From: Bryopsis sp. KO-2023
Lineage: Eukaryota > Chlorophyta > Ulvophyceae > Bryopsidales > Bryopsidaceae
Direction of reading: 5' to 3'
Assembly: GCA_030272585.1 (NCBI GenBank)
Contig: BSYQ01000006.1
Span: 2,009,001 to 2,073,000 of the forward strand
DNA: 64,000 bases
Below are positions 1 through 10,702 of the stretch, one piece after another. The translations under genes were made by a program, and so were the position numbers. Numbering within the stretch: the stretch's first letter is position 1; every line of letters begins with the position of its first letter. Below the pieces are notes generated by a model that worked only from the letters and a program-made list of their open reading frames with translations, was not told where the DNA came from and did no database searches.

Positions 1-494
1 TGGACACTTTTCCCATCGTGCTTTTTTTGAATTCTCATATTTTTTTGTTTGGTCGGTAGTTTTTTTTTTGTTGGTTTGTAAATGCCAAAACTTTGCAAAC
101 CTCATCAAATCACTTTCCTCAAAGAAATCAACTTCGGCCTCGGCCCCAAGAGTCAATGGCACAAACAAAAATAAAGAAAAAGTTTCCCTTACCATGTATA
201 TATTTCCATCAGTCATGCCATGGAATCGAACCCATGTCTGATAGAGACAAGGAAAAAAATCATTTTCCTGCCAATAAAAAATAAATCAGCTGCTCTTTTT
301 CTCCTTTTCTCTCCCTGGCCTCTGGTCAACCCTTCAACGATCTTCAACTCACTAACTAAAAAATCCCAGTTTTCCACTTTTGGGGTTCGTCTTTCACACA
401 GCATGTATTTTTTCTGTCGGCTTCCGATATGCAATAAAGCTGATCCAGTGGAAAAAAAAATAGAAAATAAAAAGGGCACCAGTCAAAAAACACT
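1..494. other. Intergenic, 3' flank of MsrB
   Basis: AT-rich sequence with A and T runs. The short open frames here have no splice context or recognisable motif. A GGTTCGATTCC-like box near 222-232 (minus strand) was examined as a tRNA B box and not accepted. I see no gene. Confidence 0.5.
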
Positions 495-3160
495 TCAGTC
501 CTTCTTCGATTCGAATTCCTCCTCAGGAATGAATGTCAAAGATGCCGCATTCATGCAGTATCTCTTTCCAGTTGGGCGAGGACCTATTGGAGAGCACCAA
601 CCAAAAATTAGCTAGAACTTTGAACGGCTTCCATTATGCACATAACAATATTATTGCATTGATAATAATGATCAGTAACCCCTCTTTTCCTCCCCCCTGT
701 CTAAAAACAGTAGCTTACACAACATCAGATCAGAACAATAAAGACGGGAAAAAAAAAGGAAAAAAAAAAAAGAATGACAAACAGCAAGAAACCTTGAACC
801 CAAAGCGGAAAAAATTGCTTTTGGAGCTGATTTCTGGGCCGGCTGCTTTGGATGTTTCGTATGTGCTATACATGAATACATTTGACCAGCCTTCTTTTCC
901 TTTTCTTCTTTCGATTATAGAAATTAAAAAAGCCAGAATTTGAACTAATTGTTGGTCAGAAAAGTTTTTTTCAGAAATAAATAAAAAAACAAGGATGGAC
1001 TTCATATGAAATCGCACCATCATTAAACACGTGGCCCAGATGGGCACCGCTCTTGGCATCGATCACTTCCACTCTGGGCATGAACGGAATGCTCCTATCC
1101 ACCACTTCGATCACATGTTCGGGGTCGACGGGGTCGTAGAAGCTGGGCCAGCCCGTTCCAGAGTTGTACTTGGTTTCAGAAGAGAACAGCGGCAATCCGG
1201 ACAGAGCACCAACGTAGACCCCCTTGGCCTTGTTGTCGTGCGAATAGCCGTTCGTGGTGGAACCCGTGAAGGCCCTCTCGGTGCCTTCCTCGAGATTCAC
1301 ATTCCTGGGGGGACGGCACAGACATGATTTTGTACATCTCAGAAATGCAACCCCACTTCGAAGGAACGTTTTAACAGGATGAGCGATACAAACAGGAGCC
1401 ATTGCTTTACCTGCAATTTTTCAAGCAATGTGTATAGGTGCTAAATCACCTCGTTGTGGACGGCCTTCTTTGGGAAAGTTTGCCTAATGTATATACATGT
1501 ATCTACGCAGGTAGATAATGTGTAAAAGTGTAAAAATATATATATTTCTTTTCCATTGTCCTCAGGAGCTTTGTTGGGCTGCCACCTTTGCTAGCTCATG
1601 GAATTTCTTGTTGTGCTGCGCTATCTTTTTTGAGCAATGTGGTGGTGGTGCTTGGAATCCTCACCTTTGAAGGGGCGTCAGCTTTGTGGCGGCCTCCTTC
1701 TTCTCCTCAAGAGTAAGAGGAGTGACATCATATCCAGACTTCGACATTTTCTTGGTTGTCACCTCAGCTGGGGGTAGGTGGGGAAAGGAACGAAAACGAA
1801 AATTAGGGCAAAATTCAACATGCGCTAAAAAAAAATATGGTATGTCAAAAGGGCCTGAGATTTTCCTTGTGATTCTTGCAGTCAGGCATACGGACAAGAC
1901 GTAACTTCACAACAGCTAAAAACAGAAATATATATTTTGATGGATTGTGGTACAGATGCTTTTTTCTTTTTTCTTTTGAAAATCTAACTCCAGCTCACCT
2001 GGAGAAGGCTCCCAGCCCTTCTTTGCCAGCACGGCTGTCGAGACTCTGGCGCCCATATTGGCCTGATTTCCTCCACCAATGTTGGAAATTCTCTGAGACA
2101 AAAAAAAACCCATCAAAAACTTCATGACTGAATACACCACAGACATCACAGCTCACACACACACTCTTAAAATATCTTAATTACCTTTTTTTTGAGGGGG
2201 GGGGGATGGTGATTTCAACCATATGAGTTAAAATTGGTTGGTTCAGATTCGCACCTCGTCCCTCCAGAGCGAAGGGAGGACGAAACCCAGCAACAAAACA
2301 AACCCACCGAAAAATACGACCTGAAAGTCACATTTTGATGAGAAAATTTCTTTTTTAAACAAGAAGCCTCGAGCTCAAAAAAACAAACCTTTTCTACACC
2401 AGCGCTGTCTTTCGACATCGAATTGCCTGAAACTGTGGTGCTTGGAGTGGGAAGCGAAACCGCGTTTTTTTAAATCGACACTCTGCTCTATGTCTCGGTT
2501 TGTAACCGCGCGCGCGTGTTTGAGAAAGGACGTTTTCGTCGGGGATTGATTTAGAGTTTTTTTCAAAACTACCGTAACGCCGACCACGAGTGTGGCTTTC
2601 TACACTCCTCACACCTGCTTACAGCTTCGACTCTGCCCCAGAAAAGGCGTTCTCGCAACTCCGCGCAGAGAAAACATCGCGTCGTGGAAAATCAATACAA
2701 CCGGGATAACGTTTTTTTTCGGTGTGGCTGCGTGGTTTTTGCGTGAGTGAGCAGATCTGCCGTACAGCGATTCCGCACTCACCTCCGTCAGACTGTCTGG
2801 CAGCGAGAAGAGGGTGTTGGCAGCTTGCGCATCAAGTGGTGATGTTGCCACACCCAGTCCAAGGACTAGCACCGAAACCGCTTTCTCCAGCCCTCCTATC
2901 CTCGTTCCCTGGCTCGATTCATTCTTTCGGACGTAACACACAACACCAGCCGCCGCACTCAGCCGCCATTTGCTATGTTCTCAACGAGAGGAAGAAGTGT
3001 GAACGGGCGAATCCCCACACACTCTTACCGTTTGTTGTGAACGTCGTTCGTTCTCTGCGGGCAGCCGTGACACGCTCGCGCGTCGATTCGAGGAGCTCCC
3101 CGAGGTTAGGCCGTTTCTGTTGAGCAGACCCGAAGGCGTCTGGAACAGAGGGAGCGCCAT
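495..3160 (-). CDS. Plastid-targeted methionine-R-sulfoxide reductase B (single-cysteine form)
   Basis: Reduces methionine-R-sulfoxide in proteins. The six exons are 3029-3160, 2783-2923, 1999-2092, 1665-1767, 1018-1304 and 495-583; together 846 nt, 281 residues plus stop, with GT-AG junctions in phase. The N-terminus is a Ser/Arg-rich transit peptide without acidic start. It is followed near residues 60-80 by a hydrophobic stretch ending in AQA-A, like a thylakoid lumen signal. The SelR domain shows [29 protein letters not shown] and, in the last exon, the catalytic RYCMN. The four zinc-ligand cysteines usual in MsrB are absent (GALSG and IDAKSG replace the CxxC pairs). The catalytic cysteine is the only cysteine in the whole model, so no resolving cysteine is present. 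The ATG at 3160 gives the transit peptide; the exon 1 to exon 2 junction is the least certain. Family is certain; lumenal location is inference. Confidence 0.9.
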
Positions 3161-3650
3161 GTCGTTCGTTAAAAGTCGAATGCGTGCTGTCGTTGTAATC
3201 GAACCTTGAGCGGTGTCTTCCTCCCAGCGCGTCGTTCGTTTTCGTTTTTCGCGTGTTGAAAATCACCTCACAAAAGACGCCAACCCCAATACAATCGTAC
3301 ACGTCCCCCCCACGTGACTTGCGCAGGCCTCGCTTGATTGCATTTGACAAGATGTTTTGCCAGCAATCCTGAAATTCTTCTATGGTTTACAAACTTGCAG
3401 AATTTCGAGCAAACTTAGGAAGCATTGCAAGTCTTTTTTCAAGGGTTCAAAAACAAGCAAGCAAACAAACGAAAACGAAAACAGAACTGTTGGTGGCTTG
3501 GGGGAAGAGGATTTTCGATTGAATGCATTTTGGGTGGCGGAAAACAAGGACAGTGACGTGAAAGACAAAAGTTGGCAGTGCGCATGCTGCTCTCTCCTCT
3601 TTTTTTTCCCCGTCAACGCCCACTCATTCTCATCGTAAGCGAAATTTGCC
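3161..3650. promoter_or_regulatory. Shared divergent promoter region (MsrB / PIS)
   Basis: This is the 490 bp between the start codons of MsrB (minus) and the phosphatidyltransferase (plus), so both promoters must lie here or in 5' UTRs within it. No TATA box or other specific motif could be defended. Confidence 0.45.
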
Positions 3651-6074
3651 ATGTCGTTACCCACTTATGTCTCCTGCGGTTCAGCGCTGGCTAAAACTCT
3701 GCCCAGTCTTCGACTCGGTCGCGAAACGAACGAAAGCGGTATCGCCGCAGTTTCACGAAAGCGCGATAGCCCTGCATATAGAACGTCGCCACTGGTGTGC
3801 TTTGCGACAGGTCGCAGAAGATTGGCGCTCCAGGGGGGTCTCGTCTCGACGGGTTTACTAAAGCCCCGAACGCTTGCAGAAAGGCTGCCCGCTATTCGAA
3901 CGCAGGAGATGAGGTCTGAAACGCAGGTACGCTGCATCGGTTGGGTGACGGCCTCGTTTCATCGTTTCACGCAGTTTCGGGATCTATGTTATTCGGAAGC
4001 TGATTCGGTCCACACGAGCGTACAGGTCTTGCTGCTGATTCCCAACGTCGTCGGCTACGTGAGAGTCGCGCTCTTATTGGCAGCCATTGCCGCCGCTCCC
4101 CGGTGCCTCGTATTGTGTTGGTGGTGCTTCTTGGTGAATTTCGCTCTGGATGGCCTCGATGGGGCTCTTGCGAGACGCTTGGGGCAGGTGAGTGGGATGC
4201 TGTTTCGCCACCCGCAGTAACGAACATTGTTTCGCCGTTTTTTCGCTGGCTCGGTTGCGGAAACGCGACGCTTCGCAGATAGCCGTCACGGTCGTCAGGA
4301 CTGCGTGGGCGCCGCGTCATTTCTGGCATGATTTGATCTGCAAGCGATTCACATTTTTACAAAAAAGAGGGACGGGCCGCCTTCGCTGTTTTTAGAAATC
4401 ACGAGGATAATGCCGACGGCTGAAATTGACTCCATCATTGCTTGCAAAACCAGCGCTGGTGCTGTTGTGGAGGGTGCAGTGAAAAAATGCTCAGCTTTTT
4501 TTGTTTCTTTCCCCTGTTGTTTCTGTGCCTTGTATTTTTTTCTGCCTCTTCTTCTTTTTTTTTCAAGTTTTTTTTTTCTGGTCCAAAGGCCGCCTTCAAA
4601 TTTCACCCGATGAATGCATGGAGGTTTTTGTATATGGAAGAATGGAATGTTTTATTGGGATTATGTTTTGGGTGTGGTGTTTTTATGTCAGACATCCAGC
4701 TTTGGAGCTTTTCTGGATGTCATAGTGGACAATGTCACCAGAGGGGTGCTGTGGGCTTGGACCCTGCAAGGTCCCATCAGCGCTCTTCCAGTCATTCTTG
4801 AAATGTTGGCCTTCGTGTGTACTCACAGGGTAAGAGGCTTTTTTTCGATACAATTTTCAGGGGGAATTCTAGTGTCTTGGGCTGATATCACAACTTTGTG
4901 ATGTGCTCTTGGAGTTAAATCCTGTTGAAAAAAAATGTCGAGCTTTTTGTTGTTTCACCGGATTTAAATCATCCTCCGACCATCCTTCATCATCAATAAT
5001 TCCAATAACGAAAAAAAGAAGAGGCTTTTTTTGGTTGTAATGTTTTGTTTTGTGTGTCCTCTCTTCGGTTTTTAATATTTGTCGATACTTGCTCTTATAT
5101 CATTTTTTTTTTTTTAAATAGCTCGTTTTGTTCCTTTCTTTTTTAATGCAGCAGATTGAATGTGTGGGGTTTTTTACAGCTACTCCCCCTGTCGTGAAAA
5201 ATTGTGAGAAAGTTGCCCCCCCCTCTTCCAATTAAAAAAAACAGAAACTAAACTAAACTGGACTTGAAAACTATCTTTGTATAGAATAATAATAGGATAA
5301 ATTTGAAACAGTTGGAAAAACATATGTGTAAAATCTGTGCAAAATATTATGTATAAATATTGCAAAGTAGCAAGAAGATTCAGTGGTGTCTCTATTCTTT
5401 TGTTGTTTTTGGTGTGGAATATTAGGGTGGAGGGTCCGAGTGGCGAACTGGATATTTTTCCAATGCTCCATGGTGGGTAAAGGTGAGCCACCACAAATGC
5501 AAATGCTGACATTTTTTCCCCGTATTGCGAAGAAAAAAAGAATGTTGCATTTTGCATTGCTCCGCCAGAAGCAGGGGGTGGAGAAAGAGACCTGGCATTT
5601 GTTCTTCCAAAAAAAAATTGTTCTTTTTTTAAACGAAAAGGGAGCTCGCAACATTCCATTGTCACAATTGCAATCAGTGTTCTGTGTTTCAATTTTACAG
5701 TGTTTTTCTTTTTTGCTTTTGCCATTTGCAGGAGGTGATAAGGAACGGATTCAAATCACCATGTGGATTTGTGGCGATCACAGGGCTAATGGGATGTCCA
5801 TTGTGGCTATGGGCTCGAAGGTATGCCTGGCCAATCGATCCATTTCCTCATAGATGCAGAGTTTTTTTGGATTTTGTTTTGTACCTGCCATTTTCTCATA
5901 CAATCCAACATGTCTTTCTTGCTTTTCAGATTTTTGCCAGACACGATGTACTCATCCCAGTACATCGGATGGATGGTGGTGCCTGGACGGGTATTGGCGG
6001 CTGCCGTTGAACTTTGGATCATCAAAAGGCATCTCCAAGGATTGCTCAAAGAAGATTCAAACTCGACACGCTGA
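3651..6074 (+). CDS. CDP-alcohol phosphatidyltransferase, phosphatidylinositol synthase-like
   Basis: Transfers the phosphatidyl group of CDP-diacylglycerol to an alcohol, most likely inositol, in a membrane. Exons are 3651-4187, 4692-4829, 5732-5820 and 5930-6074; 909 nt, 302 residues, all phases consistent. The signature D-x2-D-G-x2-A-R-x8-G-x3-D-x3-D runs from D167 to D192 and is rebuilt exactly across the first intron, a strong check on the model. Just before it lies IPNVVGYVRV, matching the P-N-x-x-G-Y-x-R segment typical of PI synthases. Several hydrophobic segments follow. The first ~120 residues before the enzyme domain are longer than in animal PI synthases (about 210-220 residues in total) and resemble an organelle presequence. 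Other members of the superfamily (PGP synthase, aminoalcohol transferases) remain possible substrates. Confidence 0.85.
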
Positions 6075-7011
6075 GAATACTTGCATCCATTTCCCGGAAA
6101 AAAAATTGGAGAAGAGAAAAAAGGGGGCAACCAAATCAAAATCCTGTATTTGTTTTTGGTTTCGGATTCCAGATCCATAACAAATGATGTATATTTAACT
6201 TACCATGTCGCATTTTTTTTTTTTGGAAAGGCTGAGTTTTGTGGATAAAATTTAGGTCGAGATATTCTTGAGTGCTGAATTTGTGATTTTGTGTATATAT
6301 CTGAAACCGTTGTAACAAGACCCTATTCCCATTCACTTCAGATTTTTTTTTGAGGGTTTTTTTTTCCTGGTCGTCTTCGTTCACAACTGACCAATTCCGT
6401 CGCATCCAAACTGAAACAAGGAAAAAGAAAGATGTGTACATTCTCGGGAAAAAAAAACTTTTCCGTGATTTTCCATCTTTTTTCAGGTTGTGTGCAAGCA
6501 AAATTCACAGGTCCCAGCCCGTGCTGTGATGTTCACAGCAAAGGCAAATACGCGAACGAATCCGACTCTCGACGAGCTTCCTGTACAGTACCGTACAACA
6601 CTTCACACGAGTTCCCAAGAATTGAACACCTGCAGGTCAGATGACCTTCCCCCCAGCACCAAAAAAAAAAGAAAACTTCGCGATTTGTAGGTGCCTGCTC
6701 GTTGGTGGTTTGGATACTTCGTTGATTTTCGTCCGTGAGTAAAAGCGGCTTGTGGAGGAGCCCCCCCAGGAAAAACGCGCAATCCAGTCTTTGTCAGGGG
6801 TCACCTAAGAGGTCCGAAACACATAAAGCGCATGTGTGCCAAATAAAGCCGATCGACGCGACGCCCTGAGTGGCCGTCATTTCGTGGCGGTACCGTATCC
6901 TATCACGTGATGGTGATACAAAAGCCACGTCGACCGGCCGCCCGTGTTTTTCAACGTTACTTTGTGGAGGCCCTGGTTTAGGATGCAAAACGCTGCGGGG
7001 CGTGCGAGGAC
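6075..7011 (+). other. Intergenic, 5' flank of the receptor kinase
   Basis: About 0.9 kb without a supported gene. The first half is AT-rich 3' flank of the phosphatidyltransferase. The second half (from about 6530) becomes GC-richer toward the kinase start and probably holds its promoter and 5' UTR. No specific site identified. Confidence 0.4.
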
Positions 7012-9378
7012 ATGGGAAACAATTTTTTGGGCATACGCACAAGCTGTTTCGTCAACCAGAAGAGTAGCTTGATTCGTTCCATTGGTGAGGCCGGTCGGTT
7101 CGAGGGATTGTTTTTGGTGGTGGTGATATTGGGTTTGGCGACAGAGGCCCGATCGCAGTCCCGCATACACCAAGGCTCCGTCGAGGTTGAGAACTGTAGG
7201 CAGCTTCGGGAGTATTTGGGTCAGAAAAACGGCCCCACGAACATAGTCGTGGGAGGATCTTTCCGGTGCAATCGGGAAGAATGGGGTCCAGCCGTTGTTG
7301 TAGCGCGCAACGTGACTGTGCGTGGTTCTAGGGAAGATTTTCCCGCTATAGACTGGTCCGACACGAGCAAGGTGGTGGTGGCTGGCAAGTTCACGAGAAT
7401 CACTTTCCAGCGCCTCGTCTTCGTTCAGGACGAGATGGGCATCAGCGGCATCAACCTGGGGTTTTTCGCGAGCCAGCAGAACTCGCTGGGGGAGTTTTCT
7501 GGGATTGTCGTCGGGGTGAGGTCTTGCCCCGACCCCATTAACTCGTTTTCGGGTGTCGTGAACGATTTGCGCAGGCCGGAGTGGTTGGGGGGTAGTCAGC
7601 GAGTGACTGTCCAAGGGCAGAACACTTTGCTGGTGAACGATGTCGGGATCAGTTGGCGTTCGACGGGGGCGGTCTGGCGATTGTGCAGCATCGTCTTCGA
7701 GTGCGGGATAACGACCCTGAAGGACCCGAGTTTGGTCGACTTGTTTTCCGTTGCCGAGGTGCAAGACGACCAGGTGTGTCCAGATTCTGTGGATGACGAG
7801 GTGCGGGACGAGTTCGTGGGCAAGCCCAGCACGGTGCTCCCCGATAGCACGCTGATCATAATCGTCTGCGCGGCTTTCGGAGCGGCCTTGCTGGCGTTGG
7901 TGATAACGGTGGCGTTTTTGTGGCGCCACAAGCGGGGCAAAGCGAAAGAGCAGGCGGAGGAGCTGAAGGATTTGGGGCTGCAGGTCACCACAGAGGAGAG
8001 GCCATTGGCGGGGGTGTCGTCGTCGGCGTTCCGGAGCTGGAATATCCACCTTTCGGATGTGGATGTGGGGACGCCGCTGGGTCGGGGCGGTTTCGGCAAG
8101 GTGTACAAGGGCAGCTGGCAGGGCACCACGGTTGCCGTGAAGATAATCCGCCACAACGACAAATTGCTGCAGACGCGCTCTGGGGAGCCCTTCGAGGCGT
8201 TCTTGAGCAAACACATCTCGCACCCCAACGTGGTGCAAACGTATCACATCAGCACTCGGGAGGCCGACGAGGCCTGCAGCCCCACCAACTTCTTCGAGGC
8301 GACGGTGGGCGGGCCCGTGGGGGCCAGCGACGAGGATTCGACGTCCACGGAGCTGTTCGCGTCTTTCGACAGGGAGGAGCCGTCGTTCGAAGTGGAGAGC
8401 CCGGGCGGCGAGGGTTCTGGGCCGAGCAATTACGAAACGTGGATCGTGTTGGAGTACTGCGAACGAGGCTCGCTGAAAACCATGATTGCCAACGAGGCGT
8501 TCGGCGTGCGGGGCGCATCGCACACCAGGAAGATGTCGCACATTCTGCGTACGGCGTTGGAAATCGCGAGCGCCATGAACTATCTACATTCTGTTAGAAT
8601 AATACACGGCGACCTGAAGCCCGGGAATGTGTTGCTGAAGAGTGACGGCTCCGATCCGCGGGGTTTCACATGCAAGGTGGGGGACTTCGGGCTGAGCCGC
8701 TTCCTGGCCCTGGAATCCCACATCGAGACGTTCACATGCGGGACAGCAACGCACATGCCACCGGAATTGCTGAAAGGTGGGGTTCTGTCGCCAGCGGCGG
8801 ACGTATATTCTTTCGGTATTTTGTTATGGGAGCTCATCACGGGGGAGGCTCCATACGCAGACAAAAATCAAGGGGAAATAATTCTCGGAGTGGTCAACAA
8901 CCAGGATCGCCCGATCGTCTCATCGGCCATCCCAAAAGAGTACGCCGGCTTGATTCGGGAGTGTTGGCAGCAGGACCACCTCGATCGACCGGGGTTCCCT
9001 GAGATAATGGACCGCTTGCGCGGGTTGCTGCACGATGCCGAGAAACAGGGGTCTGGCCGGCGGCTGCTCCCTCTGAGCCGGGTGTTGAGCGCGCGGGGGG
9101 CGGCGGGTGTGGGTTCCAACGCGGGGGGACCGCCGGCGTTGGTGATGCAGTCGGAGGTGGTTTTTCCGTCGGAGGCGGAGCGGATGCGGGAGATGGGCCA
9201 GCTGCGGGAGGTTCGAGGAGAAATCACGTCGGAAAGAGAACAGGTCCGCCACACCAATGATCAACACGATTCAGAAGAACCCTCCCCCTCCCGAGTCCAC
9301 CAAGATTCCTTGCTCCCTCCTTTTCACGATAGATCAGATTTGACCTGGTCGTCGTCGAGCGATGGCGGGAATCCTTGA
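7012..9378 (+). CDS. Receptor-like TKL-type protein kinase with lumenal/extracellular domain
   Basis: Predicted single-pass membrane kinase, 788 residues, one uninterrupted frame. A hydrophobic stretch near residues 32-46 looks like a signal peptide. Residues ~50-275 form a cysteine-poor extracellular part rich in beta-type residues, without a recognised fold. L281 to about W304 is a transmembrane helix followed by basic residues (stop-transfer). The kinase domain starts with GRGGFGKVY at 357 and has the ATP-anchoring lysine K377 in AVKII, the catalytic loop HGDLKPGN at 532 (HRD changed to HGD), DFG at 558 and MPPE at 582 in place of APE. It ends with a CW...RP motif. About 75 residues between strand beta3 and the hinge are an acidic Ser/Glu insertion. 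This architecture is typical of green-algal TKL kinases; HGD kinases of this group keep the catalytic Asp, so it is likely active. Ligand unknown. Confidence 0.9.
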   Translation: MGNNFLGIRTSCFVNQKSSLIRSIGEAGRFEGLFLVVVILGLATEARSQSRIHQGSVEVENCRQLREYLGQKNGPTNIVVGGSFRCNREEWGPAVVVARNVTVRGSREDFPAIDWSDTSKVVVAGKFTRITFQRLVFVQDEMGISGINLGFFASQQNSLGEFSGIVVGVRSCPDPINSFSGVVNDLRRPEWLGGSQRVTVQGQNTLLVNDVGISWRSTGAVWRLCSIVFECGITTLKDPSLVDLFSVAEVQDDQVCPDSVDDEVRDEFVGKPSTVLPDSTLIIIVCAAFGAALLALVITVAFLWRHKRGKAKEQAEELKDLGLQVTTEERPLAGVSSSAFRSWNIHLSDVDVGTPLGRGGFGKVYKGSWQGTTVAVKIIRHNDKLLQTRSGEPFEAFLSKHISHPNVVQTYHISTREADEACSPTNFFEATVGGPVGASDEDSTSTELFASFDREEPSFEVESPGGEGSGPSNYETWIVLEYCERGSLKTMIANEAFGVRGASHTRKMSHILRTALEIASAMNYLHSVRIIHGDLKPGNVLLKSDGSDPRGFTCKVGDFGLSRFLALESHIETFTCGTATHMPPELLKGGVLSPAADVYSFGILLWELITGEAPYADKNQGEIILGVVNNQDRPIVSSAIPKEYAGLIRECWQQDHLDRPGFPEIMDRLRGLLHDAEKQGSGRRLLPLSRVLSARGAAGVGSNAGGPPALVMQSEVVFPSEAERMREMGQLREVRGEITSEREQVRHTNDQHDSEEPSPSRVHQDSLLPPFHDRSDLTWSSSSDGGNP

Positions 9379-10270
9379 CATTCACACACACATTTACAAA
9401 AAAGAAAAAAAATCACGAAAAGGAAATTTTTAAAAGGAAGGGGGGGGAAAGAAAAGAAAAAAAAAGAGAGAGAGAACAGAAAGAAAAAAATCTGAATTTA
9501 TATGTCATGGTTTTTTTCAAAAAAAAAAAAAAAAGGTTAGGGAAAAAAAAAACGAAAAATTGTGTTGCGTTGCATTTGTGTATATACTATATGTATAGGA
9601 AGAAGAAAAAAAATAGTTGTTATTGTCACGCATGTGGACAATTTTTTCTTTTTCTTTTTTTTTTCCTTTGGCTGTGAATTTATTTTTAGTTTTCTTTTTT
9701 TCTTTTTCTCGTCCCATTATTTTCACCAAAAAAAAAAACGAAAAAGGAAAAAAAGAGAAAACGAGTTTGCACATGAAAAAAAGAAAAAGAAAAGAAAAGA
9801 AAGAAATTGCGAAAAATGAGAGAGGGGGGTTTTTGACTGACTGACCGACCGACACTGCATGGTTGTTTTTAGGAAGGGTTGTATCAAAGGCAAGATTTAA
9901 ACAAAAAAAGAAAACAAATTTCTGGAAAAAGAAAAGCTTCCCCGATCGGGCCCCTTAGCATATAGCGAAACGCGACAGTTAATTTTTTTGAAAAAAACAT
10001 ATTCTTTTATTTCCCCCTTCTCCTCCCAGCATCTCCTCCTTCTCGGAATGAAAAAAACAAACAAACGTAAACCCTTAAACCCTCAGCGAAAAAAAATTAT
10101 CACCGTAAACCCCCAAATCTGTAGAATTATATTCACATTTCCCTTTCTCTCTCTCCCCCCTTCCTTCCAGCCCGTTACTTCCATGCAGTAGAAACGCACA
10201 GTGGTGGTTCTCCGCAGAAAGAGTTGGACAAAACAATATAATAATTTTAATTTTTCCCAATTGTGTACAG
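9379..10270 (+). other. Homopolymer-rich intergenic stretch
   Basis: Long A, T and AG-type tracts dominate. Open frames here are low-complexity Lys/Phe strings. Short candidate exons could not be tied together. It would be the intron if the terminal exon at 10271 belonged to the kinase transcript. Confidence 0.4.
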
Positions 10271-10702
10271 ATCGACAGAGGCTCGACCTCTTCCAAAGTC
10301 GAGCACGCTCTCGAGACGAGGATTCAGGTTTCTAACACCACCAAACATACGAACGCCCTGGCGGCCGGGAGGCCCAAGTTCAATTTCAGCCCCTCCTCCT
10401 CGCCCCGTCGAAGACCCCTGCCCGTTTCTCACGATTTCCTTCCGCCCAGGAAAGCCTTGAACAATAAAACCTTAGTCGGATCTTCTTCTCGGGGGCTCAG
10501 GAATGTCGATTGGCTCCGCCCCGCCGTTTCGGAGGATTTTAATTATCGGGTCGCCCCTGAGGTCCCTGCTTTTCTCAGCGGGGAGAGCATATTTTTCAGC
10601 GGCTCCGAGGATCACCTCCGGAGGGTGGAGGGCCGATCTCAAATTCGCATCACCAGTAAAGGGAATTCTAATGGCTCAAATCACCCATCCTCATCCAGAT
10701 AG
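10271..10702 (+). CDS. Orphan terminal exon, unknown basic Ser/Arg-rich prot. C-terminus
   Basis: A 144-codon open frame starts right after a good acceptor (tgtgtacag) and ends at TAG 10700-10702. It is GC-rich and free of homopolymers, in sharp contrast with both flanks, which argues for coding. The peptide is Ser/Arg/Pro-rich in its first half and mixed afterwards (WLRPAVSEDFNYRV, FLSGESIFFSG), without a known motif. No upstream exon was found between the kinase stop and this exon. A splice from a GT inside the kinase tail (after codon 743, GAACAG then gtccgc) would join in phase, so it could be an alternative kinase C-terminus; that is speculation. Confidence 0.45.
   Translation: MDRGSTSSKVEHALETRIQVSNTTKHTNALAAGRPKFNFSPSSSPRRRPLPVSHDFLPPRKALNNKTLVGSSSRGLRNVDWLRPAVSEDFNYRVAPEVPAFLSGESIFFSGSEDHLRRVEGRSQIRITSKGNSNGSNHPSSSR

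Noticed and set aside
205-260. Possible tRNA on the minus strand (GGTTCGATTCC box)
   Set aside because: Only the B-box word and a short T-stem are present; the upstream 50 nt are T-rich and give no acceptor, D or anticodon arm.
971-1402. MsrB as a single 143-codon frame
   Set aside because: It lacks the catalytic cysteine and carries unrelated sequence at both ends; both are corrected by splice sites that close in phase.
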